A stretch of DNA of 64,000 nucleotides from Microthrixaceae bacterium (lineage in GTDB: Bacteria; Actinomycetota; Acidimicrobiia; Acidimicrobiales; Microtrichaceae), in the NCBI GenBank assembly GCA_020027475.1, contig JAHRAZ010000103.1, forward strand, positions 1-64,000, given 5' to 3'. Position 1 is the stretch's first letter. Each line of letters begins with the position of its first letter. The position numbers were made by a program, and so were the translations under genes. The notes under the pieces were generated by a model. That model was not told the origin of the DNA. It saw nothing but the letters and a program-made list of their open reading frames with translations, and ran no database searches. Below, one piece after another: positions 48,830 to 58,263 of this stretch.

Positions 48830-49862
48830 CCGAGATCCCACCGCCAACCACCTGATCACCCTCGTAGAGCACGACGCTCTGACCCGGAGCCACCCGCCTG
48901 TGTGGTTCAGCCCACAGCAATTGCACACCATTGGCATTGCCGCGGACAGACGCGGCGGCGGTTTCCCCGTGCGCTGACACTTGAGCCGACAATTCTCCAT
49001 CCACTGGCCCGGAGGCCCAGAGCATCTCTGCCAGATCGGTGCTCGAAACCATCAATCGCTGAGGTGGACCCACGGTGATGGCGCGCCCCTCCACATTCAC
49101 GTCGGTCACGAAACGGGGCTCGGCACCACCCGCCAGGCCGAGTCCTCGCCGCTGGCCAATCGTGACCATCTCCACAGCCTCCACAGCCCCCACCGGGTTG
49201 CCTTCGGAATCGAACACCTCGGCCGGATGAAGTTCGATCCGGTCTGCGAGGAAGGGTTGTCGGCCAGCGGCCCTGGTGATGAAACACACATCCTGGCTGT
49301 CCGGTTTGGCCGCTGTTCTCAAGCCGAGGTGCGCGGCCATCTCACGCACCTCGGTCTTGTGAAGATGGCCAATCGGAAACAGAACCCGATCCAGCACCGG
49401 GCCCCGCAACGGGTAGAGAACATACGACTGATCCTTCTGGGGATCCGCGCCCCGGGCAACGCGACGAGTGCCATCGGGCCCTTCCACGACCCGAGCGTGG
49501 TGACCGGTGGCCACAGCATCGAATCCCAGCAGTTCGGCGCGCTTGAGCAACACATCGAACTTGAGGTGGCGGTTGCATTCGATACAGGGATTGGGAGTGG
49601 TCCCGTCACGGTGTGCCTCCACGTAGGGACCTACCACCAGATCATCGAACTCGGCCGTGTAGTTGAACACGTGATGATCGAGGCCAAGTTGAGACGCGCT
49701 ACGGCGAGCATCCTCCACATCACTGACTGAGCAGCAACCGGTATCCGATTCACCACCCCACAGCTTCATCGTGGCAGCCACCACCTCGTGGCCATCCTCC
49801 ATGAGCAGTGCTGCTGCGACCGATGAATCCACGCCACCCGAAAGTGCAGCAAGAACCCTCAT
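48816..49862 (-). CDS. mnmA: tRNA-specific 2-thiouridylase
   Basis: Thiolates U34 of tRNA Lys, Glu and Gln using sulfur delivered from IscS. 348 residues. PP-loop LSGGVDSSVAAAL at the N-terminus, catalytic Cys in NPCIECNRHLKF and second Cys in DSQDVCFI, with the GQRRGLGL block. It begins ten bases after iscS, so sulfur donor and acceptor enzyme are cotranscribed, as in M. tuberculosis. Confidence 0.95.
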   Translation of the reverse strand: MRVLAALSGGVDSSVAAALLMEDGHEVVAATMKLWGGESDTGCCSVSDVEDARRSASQLGLDHHVFNYTAEFDDLVVGPYVEAHRDGTTPNPCIECNRHLKFDVLLKRAELLGFDAVATGHHARVVEGPDGTRRVARGADPQKDQSYVLYPLRGPVLDRVLFPIGHLHKTEVREMAAHLGLRTAAKPDSQDVCFITRAAGRQPFLADRIELHPAEVFDSEGNPVGAVEAVEMVTIGQRRGLGLAGGAEPRFVTDVNVEGRAITVGPPQRLMVSSTDLAEMLWASGPVDGELSAQVSAHGETAAASVRGNANGVQLLWAEPHRRVAPGQSVVLYEGDQVVGGGISVRTG

Positions 49863-49872
49863 GCTGGAAACC

Positions 49873-51072
49873 TCACAATTGGCTCCGGGCTCTGCCGACA
49901 GCATCGGAAAAGGCCCCGGTGATCCTCCGCAGATCATCCGAGTCGAGTTCCGGCCCCAGAGTCAGCCGCAATGCTGCGGCCCCTTGCGGGACTGCACCTA
50001 CCGCCTCCAGCACATGTGAGGCGCCCAGAGCCCCGGATGCACACGAGGACGCGGCGGAGGCGCAGACTCCACGGCCCTCCAGGAGCAACAACAGTTCCTC
50101 TGAACCGACTCCATCCACCAACAGGTGGCAATGACCCGCAAGAAGATGGCCGCGACCGCTCCGAAGGCCGAGCGACTGTGCAACGTCGGGACCAACCGTC
50201 TCCCGCACGCCATCCACGGAACTCACAAGTTCGTCCGCGAGTTGGTTGCGCATGGTCGACACCTTGGCCGAATTGCTTTCCAGATCCGACACAGTGGCGG
50301 AGAAAGCCGCAGCGAATCCCACAATTCCGGCCACGTTGTTCGTGCCGCCCCGTCGCCCCCTCTCCTGTGAACCACCGAGCAGCAGTGGAGCAAGCTTCAC
50401 CGGATCGCGGACGATCAACGCACCGACTCCCTTCGGTCCGCCGATCTTGTGAGCAGACACCGACACCAGATCGGCCGCCGCCACGTGTCTCGGGAGCGAG
50501 AGCCAGGCAGCTGCCTGCACTGCGTCGGTGTGGAGCAGGGCGTCTGGAGCCTCCTGGCGGATCACGGCCGCCACCGGCTCCAGACTGTTCACGGTGCCCA
50601 GCTCATTGTTGGCGGTCATCACCGAGACCACACCTGTGACGATCCCCTGTGCCCGGCGGTCGGCCAGACGCGCGGCCAACTCGTCGGTCAACACCCGACC
50701 GAGACGATCGACCGGCGTGGTGGATCCACCCAGCAACAATGTGGGATCCAGAACGGCGTGGTGTTCCACGGCTGAACAGATCGCCGGAGCCGACCTCGGC
50801 GGCATCCCACCGGTTATCGCGTGATTGTCAGCCTCTGTGCCACCGGAAGTGAACACAACCTCCGAGGGTCTTGCACCCACCGCTGCGGCAACGGTTTCGC
50901 GAGCTTCGTCAAGGGCCCTGACCGCGTCCCGGGCCAGAAGGTGGGTTCCCGAGGGATTCCCGTACCGGGACTCGGCATTGGCGGTCAGGAAAGGGTCCAT
51001 TGCAGCGCGCGCGGCATCACAAAGCGGCGTCGTGGCCGCATGATCCAGATCCAGCATCCGCTCGAAGGTCAC
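49873..51072 (-). CDS. iscS: Cysteine desulfurase (IscS/NifS type)
   Basis: PLP enzyme releasing sulfur from cysteine for tRNA thiolation and Fe-S assembly. 399 residues. LDLDHAATTPLCDAA, VVFTSGGTEADNHAI, PLP Lys in SVSAHKIGGPKGVGAL, and the mobile-loop Cys in ASAASSCASGALGASH. GTG 51072 is preferred over ATG 51057 or 51120 because TACCCT lies six bases before it. First gene of iscS-mnmA. Confidence 0.93.
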   Translation of the reverse strand: MTFERMLDLDHAATTPLCDAARAAMDPFLTANAESRYGNPSGTHLLARDAVRALDEARETVAAAVGARPSEVVFTSGGTEADNHAITGGMPPRSAPAICSAVEHHAVLDPTLLLGGSTTPVDRLGRVLTDELAARLADRRAQGIVTGVVSVMTANNELGTVNSLEPVAAVIRQEAPDALLHTDAVQAAAWLSLPRHVAAADLVSVSAHKIGGPKGVGALIVRDPVKLAPLLLGGSQERGRRGGTNNVAGIVGFAAAFSATVSDLESNSAKVSTMRNQLADELVSSVDGVRETVGPDVAQSLGLRSGRGHLLAGHCHLLVDGVGSEELLLLLEGRGVCASAASSCASGALGASHVLEAVGAVPQGAAALRLTLGPELDSDDLRRITGAFSDAVGRARSQL

Positions 51073-51078
51073 CTCAAC

Positions 51079-51084
51079 AGGGTA
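51079..51084 (-). promoter_or_regulatory. -10 element of iscS-mnmA
   Basis: TACCCT on the reverse strand, six bases before GTG 51072. Confidence 0.5.
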
Positions 51085-51153
51085 TGCGGGGTGAAACTCG
51101 GGAGCCTTCTCGCAAGACATCTCCGCGAACACAACGATGTCGGATGCAATCCA

Positions 51154-52068
51154 TCACTCCATGACCCGCAGAAGGGCTGTCTGGCTTGCAATGGCCACCA
51201 GGTTTCGTTCTTCGTCGAAGATCTCCGCTGATCCGGAGGCGTAACCGTTGGCGGCCACATGGGCACGAGTGTGCTGGAGCAGCCACTCAGAGCACGGCTG
51301 GGCCACCCAGACCAGGCCGATCTGCAACGAGATGACGAAGAAGAATCCCTGCTCGCTACCCACTGCCGTGTGAACGGCCGGACCGAGTATGTCGCCCGGC
51401 ACAGCCACCGCAGACGGTTCCCAGTTGCCGCCCGGCAACCTTGGCGTGTTGTTGAAGCGGAACCAGGAGGCAGTCCGAGGTTCGCCTGGGGCGACAATCG
51501 TGGAGCCGGGCAGGTTCCCGAACGCGAGCCTGAAATCGGTCTGGCGGTGATAAGGGATCCGCGCGTACGGATTGTCCCCGATCGATTTGCGTCCGGGGCA
51601 CTCCAGGGGATCCGGAACGTCCGGTGCGACGGCTCCCACGAAGGAAAGCGGCGAATCCTTGTCGACTCCCATCACCAAGGTCACGACCAGGTCATTGCCG
51701 ACCGGACCGGACGGGTCTGGTCGCTCGGGATCGAGAGCCCACAGTCGGGCAATCGCCTGCGCCCCGCTGCGTCCAGACCGCAGGACCTCAACCTGCACCG
51801 CCACCGGACCACAGGGTATCGCTTGACAAAAGGTGGCGTCACACGAGATCGGTCGGAGCCCGGGAGCACCCGAACGAGCGACCTCGGCTTCCGCAGCTCG
51901 GATGGCAGCTGCCATCGTCACCCCGCCGAAGGCGAACATGATTCGCCACGCCTCCGAGATCTCGAGTTGGTACCGACCCGCAATCCCGTCTACGGGAACG
52001 GGTTCGGTGTCGGCGAGGATATCTCCCGAGGGAATCGCGGACGGCTCCGTGTCTGAGTTCGAATTCAC
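51154..52068 (-). CDS. Acyl-CoA thioesterase family protein (double hotdog, TesB-like)
   Basis: 304 residues. Two hotdog halves: EAWRIMFAFGGVTMAAAIRA at the start of the first and TRAHVAANGYASGSAEIFDE with LVAIASQTALLR near the end of the second, both typical of TesB/4HBT_3 proteins. Hydrolyses acyl-CoA in relatives; chain length cannot be told. GTG 52068 start (VNSNSDTEP). It follows iscS-mnmA in the opposite transcription order, upstream of it on the same strand is the rhomboid gene 137 bases away. Confidence 0.83.
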   Translation of the reverse strand: MNSNSDTEPSAIPSGDILADTEPVPVDGIAGRYQLEISEAWRIMFAFGGVTMAAAIRAAEAEVARSGAPGLRPISCDATFCQAIPCGPVAVQVEVLRSGRSGAQAIARLWALDPERPDPSGPVGNDLVVTLVMGVDKDSPLSFVGAVAPDVPDPLECPGRKSIGDNPYARIPYHRQTDFRLAFGNLPGSTIVAPGEPRTASWFRFNNTPRLPGGNWEPSAVAVPGDILGPAVHTAVGSEQGFFFVISLQIGLVWVAQPCSEWLLQHTRAHVAANGYASGSAEIFDEERNLVAIASQTALLRVME

Positions 52069-52205
52069 CTGCCTAGGGTCGCCGAAACGGACTCAACCAA
52101 CAAATCTCGACTGAAAGCGAATCTGACCCAGGAACTGGCCGCTCAAGCCACGAGCGAGACTGATGCGGTTCTGACAAGCGTCGCAGCAACACAACAGATG
52201 TCAGA

Positions 52206-53108
52206 TCACCCCAAGTACTGAGACAGAGCTCTCGCTGACAAAAGAATGGCCAACACGGATAGAACCGCAAAAAACACGATCAACCCGCTGATGTGAGCCA
52301 GAGTCGGCAGTCTGTGTCCCTTGGTACGAACCGTCATTGCGCCACCGGCAAGGGCTCCGGCGATCAACCCACCCACATGGCCGCCAATTGAGATGTTCGG
52401 TACGGCGAACGTGATAACCAGGTTGAGCACAACCAAGGTGAGAATTCCCGATTGCCACGGATTCTGGCCGGCGCGCCACTGCATCACCACCATTGCACCC
52501 ATCAGGCCGAATACGGCTCCGGAAGCTCCCACCGTGGGTGACCCCGGACTCAGCAACATCACTCCCACCGCGCCACCCATCAGGGAAACGGCATAGAGCA
52601 GCCCGAAAGAAACCTTGCCCAGCGCTGGCTCGAGCACCCTTCCGAGCAGCCACAGGAGGTACATGTTCATGCCCAGATGCATGATCCCTGAATGCAGGAA
52701 GGCTCCGGTGACCAATCGGTGCCATTCACCGTCGCCGATGATGGGACCCCACGTCCACAGGTTCTGATACAGATCGCCCTGAGCGGAGTTCACGGAACCG
52801 CCGTTGAACACAACGGCCACGTACACCGCGATGTTGATTGCGATCAGCACTTTGGTGACGATCGGGTCGGAGGTCTTGCCGAATACCTGCGTACCGGTGA
52901 TCACCTTTGTTGATTGCGCCGAGGAGCACTCGGGACAATGGAATCCAACCGACGCCTGAACCATGCACGAAGGACAGATCGGGCGATTGCAGCGCTGGCA
53001 GGACACTCCGGCGGGCCGATCCGGATGCCGATAACAGGTCGTCGGGCCCGGCTGGGCCGAAGGTTGCGGTTGCACTGATGAACGGTACCGCTTGGGAGCA
53101 CCGACCAT
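52206..53108 (-). CDS. Rhomboid-family intramembrane serine protease with N-terminal B-box-like zinc finger
   Basis: 300 residues. The N-terminus (about 24-62) holds paired Cys/His: CYRHPDRPAGVSCQRC, CPSC and HCPEC, a B-box-type zinc-binding fold. Then six helices with the rhomboid catalytic Ser196 (GASGAVFG) and His244 (IGGHVGGLIAG); the HSGIMHLGMNMY block is the oxyanion-side motif. Cleaves membrane proteins within or near the membrane. The ATG at 53108 lies inside the first copy of a 24-bp tandem repeat whose upstream copies contain ATG-GTC-TGA in the same frame. Confidence 0.9.
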   Translation of the reverse strand: MVGAPKRYRSSVQPQPSAQPGPTTCYRHPDRPAGVSCQRCNRPICPSCMVQASVGFHCPECSSAQSTKVITGTQVFGKTSDPIVTKVLIAINIAVYVAVVFNGGSVNSAQGDLYQNLWTWGPIIGDGEWHRLVTGAFLHSGIMHLGMNMYLLWLLGRVLEPALGKVSFGLLYAVSLMGGAVGVMLLSPGSPTVGASGAVFGLMGAMVVMQWRAGQNPWQSGILTLVVLNLVITFAVPNISIGGHVGGLIAGALAGGAMTVRTKGHRLPTLAHISGLIVFFAVLSVLAILLSARALSQYLG

Positions 53109-53193
53109 TCGGTCGGGAGCAGTTCAGACCATTCGGTCGGGAGCAGTTCAGACCATTCGGTCGGGACCAGTTCAGACCATTCGGTCGGAAGCG
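53103..53193. repeat. Nearly four tandem 24-bp repeats across the rhomboid start codon
   Basis: Copies at 53103-53126, 53127-53150, 53151-53174 (one change) and a partial at 53175-53193. Each holds the inverted element GACC-ATTC-GGTC. On the coding (reverse) strand copies 2-4 each present ATG GTC TGA in frame with the rhomboid gene, while copy 1 provides its true ATG. Confidence 0.9.
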
Positions 53194-53216
53194 TCCAGAT
53201 CCTGCTTGGGGATCCC

Positions 53217-55145
53217 TCAGGACACAGGGATTCGAGCCCGGGACCACACGACAACCGACAACGGCGGCAAGGTCAACAACAGCGAATAGGGCTGACCCAG
53301 CCAAGGTGTCTCCCGGTCGGCAGCCAGGCTCGTCACTCCATCGGCTGTGACTCTTGCGGCGGAGCCACCGAAGCGCGATTCCTCGGTGGAAATCGCCAGA
53401 TGCCAGAGATCGTCGGAGGGCACACCAACCCGATAGCCATACCTGCTGCGGGTAGAGAAGTTGGCTGCCACAATCACGGGATCCTCACCTCCAATGGCTG
53501 TTTCGCCGGCCTCGAATCCATCAGACACCCCAGAACCCCCTACGTTTCTCGAGAATGCGAAGACGTTGCCGGCGCGGTCCCCGGATTCCAGCCAGGTGAA
53601 TCCGCCCGCATCCACAGACCACAGGGAAACCAAGTACTTCTGCATCCGATTCAGCTCTGAAACAAGCGCGACCATCCCGGCACCGGGATGGTCCTCAACC
53701 AGCGGCCACGGAAGTTCAGCATCGTGATCCCACTCGGAAGGTTGCGCCATCTCTGCGCCCATGAACAACAACTGGTCCCCCGGATGACACCACTGCCACG
53801 CCAGCAGGGCCCGCAGAGAACTCAGTCGCTGCGCCTCATCACCGGGACCCTTGGCCAGCAACGACCCCTTGAGGTGCACCACCTCGTCATGACCCAAAGG
53901 AAGGATCCAGCGCTCCGCGTCGGAGTATGTGCTGGGTTTCACGAGTCGTTCGTGTTCCTGTCTGCGATTCGCCAGAGGTGCGGACACATAGGACAACGTG
54001 TCGTTCATCCATCCCAGGTTCCACTTGTGGGTGAATCCCAATCCACCCTGATTGACCGCGGTGGTGACCCCTGGCCACGTTGTTGATTCCTCTGCGATCA
54101 TCAAGGCGCCGGGGAACTCCTCGCCGACCGCGATGTTGAGTTCGCGAAGAAGCGACACGGCATCGAGATCTCGTTGACCACCTTCGGGATGTGGGAGCCA
54201 ATCCCGGTCGATTCGGGAGTAATCGCGGTAGAGCATCGACGCCACCGCATCGACGCGGAGGCCGTCAGCCCTGAATTCCTCCAGCCACAGGAACGCACTC
54301 GAAAGCAGGAAACTCCGGACCTCCGGGCGGGCGTAGTCGAAAACCAACGTGTCCCAGTCGGCATGGATTCCCCGGCGAGGATCCGGATGCTCATACAGAG
54401 CCGCTCCGTCGAAGTCAGCCAATGCGAAATCATCCGCTGGGAAGTGCGCCGGGACCCAGTCCAGGATCACCCCGATGCCCGCCGAGTGAAACGCTTCAAT
54501 GAGCATTCGCAGATCATCCGGCTTGCCCAATCGCGGGTCCGGAGCGAAGTAACCCGTCACCTGATAACCCCAGGAACCTCCAAACGGGTGAGCGGTCACC
54601 GGCATGAGTTCAACGTGGGTGAAACCGAGTCCGGCCACCCACGCCGGAAGAACCGAAGCCAGTTCTGCCGCCGAATATGGGCGACCATCAGCGTGACGCC
54701 GCCAGGAACCAAGGTGAACCTCGTACACCGAGAGGCGGCCATCCGACATGGCGTGACGTCTCTCGGCCCACTCACGCGGGGATTCAGTCCACTCGAACCC
54801 GGAATGTTCGACGATCGACACCGTGGAGGGGAGCTGGTCGGCCCGACGGGCCATGGGATCAGCCTTGAGGCCTGAACCGGAGGCGCCCACCACTTCAAAT
54901 CGGTAGCGATTGCCCGGCTCTGCACCGGGGATCCAGCCTCTCCACACTCCCCGGAGATCAGGTTCCAGCTGCTGGGTCAGCCAATCGTTCCAGTCGCCCG
55001 CAACACCAACAGAATCTGCACGCGGTGCCCAAACCGAGAATCTGGCGCCATCATCCGCGGGATGCGCGCCGAGCAACTGCCACAGGCGACGTTCAATCCC
55101 GCAATGGAAGTCGGAGAGATCCCCTGATGAACTCATCGGCGGCAT
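53217..55145 (-). CDS. glgB: 1,4-alpha-glucan branching enzyme
   Basis: Introduces alpha-1,6 branches into the glucan made by GlgE. 642 residues: an N-terminal CBM48 (about 30-105), GH13 barrel and C-terminal beta domain. HLGSWRR, ELMPVTAHPFGGSWGYQVTG, nucleophile Asp in FRADGLRVDAVASMLYRD, acid Glu in MIAEESTTWPGV and LPLGHDEVVHLKGSL with the transition-state Asp. Shorter than the ~730-residue E. coli enzyme because only one N-terminal module is present. Starts 11 bases after mak. Confidence 0.95.
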   Translation of the reverse strand: MPPMSSSGDLSDFHCGIERRLWQLLGAHPADDGARFSVWAPRADSVGVAGDWNDWLTQQLEPDLRGVWRGWIPGAEPGNRYRFEVVGASGSGLKADPMARRADQLPSTVSIVEHSGFEWTESPREWAERRHAMSDGRLSVYEVHLGSWRRHADGRPYSAAELASVLPAWVAGLGFTHVELMPVTAHPFGGSWGYQVTGYFAPDPRLGKPDDLRMLIEAFHSAGIGVILDWVPAHFPADDFALADFDGAALYEHPDPRRGIHADWDTLVFDYARPEVRSFLLSSAFLWLEEFRADGLRVDAVASMLYRDYSRIDRDWLPHPEGGQRDLDAVSLLRELNIAVGEEFPGALMIAEESTTWPGVTTAVNQGGLGFTHKWNLGWMNDTLSYVSAPLANRRQEHERLVKPSTYSDAERWILPLGHDEVVHLKGSLLAKGPGDEAQRLSSLRALLAWQWCHPGDQLLFMGAEMAQPSEWDHDAELPWPLVEDHPGAGMVALVSELNRMQKYLVSLWSVDAGGFTWLESGDRAGNVFAFSRNVGGSGVSDGFEAGETAIGGEDPVIVAANFSTRSRYGYRVGVPSDDLWHLAISTEESRFGGSAARVTADGVTSLAADRETPWLGQPYSLLLTLPPLSVVVWSRARIPVS

Positions 55146-55156
55146 CGGCCGGGTGC

Positions 55157-56491
55157 TCAGGTTTCACTGTCAGGAGGCCCGAAGTCACCCTCGGGAGACT
55201 GGGCACCGCTACCTTCCAACAACCTGTCGATCGACTCGAACGGCATATCCACCATCTCGGGTCGATGGGCCTGCTCGTAGACCACCTCATAGACAGCCTT
55301 GTCCAGTTCGAACACCGTCAGAAGGGCGTCGCGACTGGACCGACCGCGAGGAAGGAGCTTGTGGACCTCGTCGACTTCGGCATACCCGGACAGGAAGGCG
55401 TTGACGTTTCGGGCGGTCCAGGAGTCGGCGAGAAGACGTGTGTTTGCATCGGGAACAGCAACTTCACGCAGAGCCAATCCGGCCGCGTAGTGAAACGACC
55501 GGGTCATGCCTGCCACGTCGCGCAAGGGTGAGTACATGTGCCGGCGTTCCTCGACGGGTCGCTCGGGTTCCCCCTCGAAGTCGAGGATGATCCATCCCCG
55601 CTTGATTCCGAGAACCTGCCCCAGATGCAGGTCACCGTGAATTCGTATCGCCCCACCGAGATCCTCCGCCATCTCGAGACGCCGGTAGACACCTTCGATT
55701 CTCGCGGTGTCAAGACGGTTTCCGGTCACCCGGCGGAGATTGGCCACCATGTCTCCCGCCCAGTTAGAGCCACTTGGGTCCTCCACGCCGAACGCCTCTG
55801 CCAGGGCCACGTGCATTGCGGCAACCTCAGCCCCCATGCCACGTGATTCCTCCACGAAATCGAGCTTGCACTCCCGTGGCAGCCGCTGAAGATTGAACAG
55901 TTCCCGCAGTGAGTCCATTGCGAGGTCCTGTCCTACCCCTTGTGAGGATCGGTATCTGCGAACCACGGCCAGATCGGTTCCGCCGCGCCGCCACACCCGG
56001 TACGGCACGGAAACCGACGTGTACCCAACCTTGCCAAGGGCTTCGGTTACCTCAACATCCGGGTTGGGGCCCTGATGAATCTGTCGGAACACCTTCACGA
56101 TGTGGGTATCGTCCAGAACAAGCGATGTATTGGACTGTTCGCCGGTCTCCAAGCGAATGTTGTGGGCGCCCACGTCGGGGGCGATCAAGGCACAGAACAT
56201 GTGGGCCAGCTCGGAATCCGCCAACGCATCAAAGATCCAGGCGTCACCCCGCGGAGTTGGAAGCGGGCCCAGAAGCGCTGATGGTGGCAGATCCCCCGGC
56301 TCCTCCTCGGTAGCGCCAAGAATCACCTGATACAGCTTCGGATCGCCGTGACCCCGATCTCCCCTGACCTCTGCGAGGACCCACAGCAGGGTTGGCCAGC
56401 CATCCACGAGCGTGTCCACGCGGCGAATTCTCACTTCCGGTTCCCGCACAGCGCAATACCAGCGTTGGGCGGCCAGAAACGGTGCCAGCAA
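55157..56491 (-). CDS. mak: Maltokinase (maltose-1-phosphate producing)
   Basis: Phosphorylates maltose made by TreS to maltose-1-phosphate, the GlgE donor. 444 residues from TTG 56491, with LLAPFLAAQRWYC at the N-terminus, the aminoglycoside-kinase-like core VKVFRQIHQGPNPDVEVTEA, catalytic IHGDLHLGQVL and metal-binding ILDFEGEPERPV. The start is uncertain: no in-frame ATG or GTG exists; a GGAGGG ribosome site (56535-56540) is seven bases before an in-frame GTC at 56527, which would add 12 residues resembling homologous N-termini. Between treS and glgB in the glucan operon. Confidence 0.88.
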   Translation of the reverse strand: MLAPFLAAQRWYCAVREPEVRIRRVDTLVDGWPTLLWVLAEVRGDRGHGDPKLYQVILGATEEEPGDLPPSALLGPLPTPRGDAWIFDALADSELAHMFCALIAPDVGAHNIRLETGEQSNTSLVLDDTHIVKVFRQIHQGPNPDVEVTEALGKVGYTSVSVPYRVWRRGGTDLAVVRRYRSSQGVGQDLAMDSLRELFNLQRLPRECKLDFVEESRGMGAEVAAMHVALAEAFGVEDPSGSNWAGDMVANLRRVTGNRLDTARIEGVYRRLEMAEDLGGAIRIHGDLHLGQVLGIKRGWIILDFEGEPERPVEERRHMYSPLRDVAGMTRSFHYAAGLALREVAVPDANTRLLADSWTARNVNAFLSGYAEVDEVHKLLPRGRSSRDALLTVFELDKAVYEVVYEQAHRPEMVDMPFESIDRLLEGSGAQSPEGDFGPPDSET

Positions 56492-56568
56492 GACGCTCAG
56501 CTCATTGGAGAAAACAGCGGGATCGACTTCTCAGCCCTCCAGGTCGTACCGTCCGCCTCCGCGGACGA

Positions 56569-58242
56569 TCAATATTCGAACAGCTCGAACCACATGAATC
56601 CGAATGGAGCCAAGGTCACGAAGTACGGCAACTCACCGATCTTAGGGAACGTAACTCCTCCGAGCATCTCCACCGGTGTCTTGCCGGCGTGGTGTTGAAG
56701 ATACAGCTCCGCTGGTTGCGGCTTCGATGAGAAGTTGGTGACACACAGTACGTAGGGTTCACCCGTGCCGTGAGGTGTGCGCAGATAGGCGAAGACCGAC
56801 GGAGTTGAAACCTCCAGAATCTCGAAGCCGCCGAGACCGAAGACGGGATGCTGCCGACGCACGTGGATCACGTTGCGGAGCCAATTCAGGAAAGACGCGT
56901 TGTCCCGTCTTTCGGCTTCAACATTCTTGGTGGCGAATCCGTGGATCGGGTCCATCAGCGGGGGCAGATACAATCCAGCAAAATCGGCCGTGGAAAACCC
57001 GCCGTTGCGGTCCGGATTCCACTGCATCGGTGTACGCACGGCATCACGGTCACCGAGGTAGATGTTGTCTCCCATGCCGATCTCGTCGCCGTAATACAGG
57101 ATCGGAGTCCCGGGCAGGCTGAACAACAGCGAATGGAGCAATTCAGCCTGCCTGCGGTCATTGTCGATCAGCGGGAACAATCGGCGACTGATGCCCACAT
57201 TGCGCCGCATCCGGGGATCCTTGGCGTACTCCTCGTACATGTAGTCGCGATCGTCCTCAGTGACCATTTCGAGGGTCAATTCGTCGTGATTGCGCAGGAA
57301 CAGCCCCCACTGGCCTCCGTCGGGAAGCTTCGGAATCTGGGAGAGGATCTCCGCCACGGGTGTGGCTTCCTCCCGACGTAGTGATACGAACATTCGCGGC
57401 ATCAGGGGGAAATGGAAACACATGTGACACTCGTCGCCGTCGCCAAAATACGACACGACGTCCTGAGGCCACTGGTTGGCCTCGGCCAGCAGGACCCTGC
57501 CGGGATACTTGGCATCGATCTCACTCCGCAACCGACGCAGGAACTCATGGGTTTCCGGCAGGTTCTCGCCCTGACCGCCTTCCTCCTCGAACAGGTACGG
57601 AATGGCATCGAGACGAAATCCGTCAAGCCCGAGAGCCAGCCAGTACATGACCACGTCGATCATCGCCTGTTGGACCTCGGGGTTGCGGTAGTTCAGATCA
57701 GGCTGATGATGGAAGAACCGATGCCAGTAGTACTGCTGGCGCTGGGGATCCCAGGTCCAGTTGGACGGTTCGCTGTCACAGAAGATCACCCGGATGTCTT
57801 CCCACTGGGTGTCATCGTCGGTCCACACGTACCAGTCCGCCTTGGGATTCGTGCGATTCTGCCTCGACTCCAGAAACCAGGGGTTCTGGTCGGAGGTGTG
57901 ATTCATCACCATGTCGGCGATCACCCTGATGCCGCGTCGATGCGCTTCTTCGATCAGCTCCACCGCGTCATCGGTGTTGCCGAAGTCGGGATGCACGCCG
58001 TAGAAATCCGCGATGTCGTATCCACCATCGCGCATGGGCGACGGGTAGAACGGGAGCAACCAGAGGCAATCGACACCCAGCCACTCCAGGTAGTCGAGTT
58101 TGCTCGTGAGCCCGCGAATGTCGCCGACACCGTCGCCGGTGGAGTCGTAGAAACCGCGGATCAGAACCTCGTAGATCATCGCGGAGCGGTACCAGTGCGG
58201 ATCTTCGGAGTTGATGGGTCCGGTCCCCGGCATCTGGATCAC
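56569..58242 (-). CDS. treS: Trehalose synthase (maltose alpha-D-glucosyltransferase)
   Basis: Interconverts trehalose and maltose. 557 residues, GH13_16. PFYPSPMRDGGYDIADFY, DMVMNHTSDQNPWF, nucleophile Asp in LGLDGFRLDAIPYLFEEEGG, acid Glu in VLLAEANQWPQDV and LRNHDELTLEMV. Not fused to maltokinase as in many bacteria; the mak gene follows. GTG 58242 has TAGGAT seven bases upstream, an internal promoter for treS-mak-glgB within the glgE operon. Confidence 0.95.
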   Translation of the reverse strand: MIQMPGTGPINSEDPHWYRSAMIYEVLIRGFYDSTGDGVGDIRGLTSKLDYLEWLGVDCLWLLPFYPSPMRDGGYDIADFYGVHPDFGNTDDAVELIEEAHRRGIRVIADMVMNHTSDQNPWFLESRQNRTNPKADWYVWTDDDTQWEDIRVIFCDSEPSNWTWDPQRQQYYWHRFFHHQPDLNYRNPEVQQAMIDVVMYWLALGLDGFRLDAIPYLFEEEGGQGENLPETHEFLRRLRSEIDAKYPGRVLLAEANQWPQDVVSYFGDGDECHMCFHFPLMPRMFVSLRREEATPVAEILSQIPKLPDGGQWGLFLRNHDELTLEMVTEDDRDYMYEEYAKDPRMRRNVGISRRLFPLIDNDRRQAELLHSLLFSLPGTPILYYGDEIGMGDNIYLGDRDAVRTPMQWNPDRNGGFSTADFAGLYLPPLMDPIHGFATKNVEAERRDNASFLNWLRNVIHVRRQHPVFGLGGFEILEVSTPSVFAYLRTPHGTGEPYVLCVTNFSSKPQPAELYLQHHAGKTPVEMLGGVTFPKIGELPYFVTLAPFGFMWFELFEY

Positions 58243-58249
58243 GGCCGCG

Positions 58250-58255
58250 ATCCTA
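58250..58255 (-). promoter_or_regulatory. -10 element of treS
   Basis: TAGGAT on the reverse strand, seven bases before GTG 58242, in the 21 bases between glgE and treS. Confidence 0.5.
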
Positions 58256-58263
58256 CTGGTGGG

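Noticed and set aside
53103-53193. CRISPR-like array
   Set aside because: The 24-bp units are head-to-tail with no spacers and no cas genes nearby; it is a simple tandem repeat.
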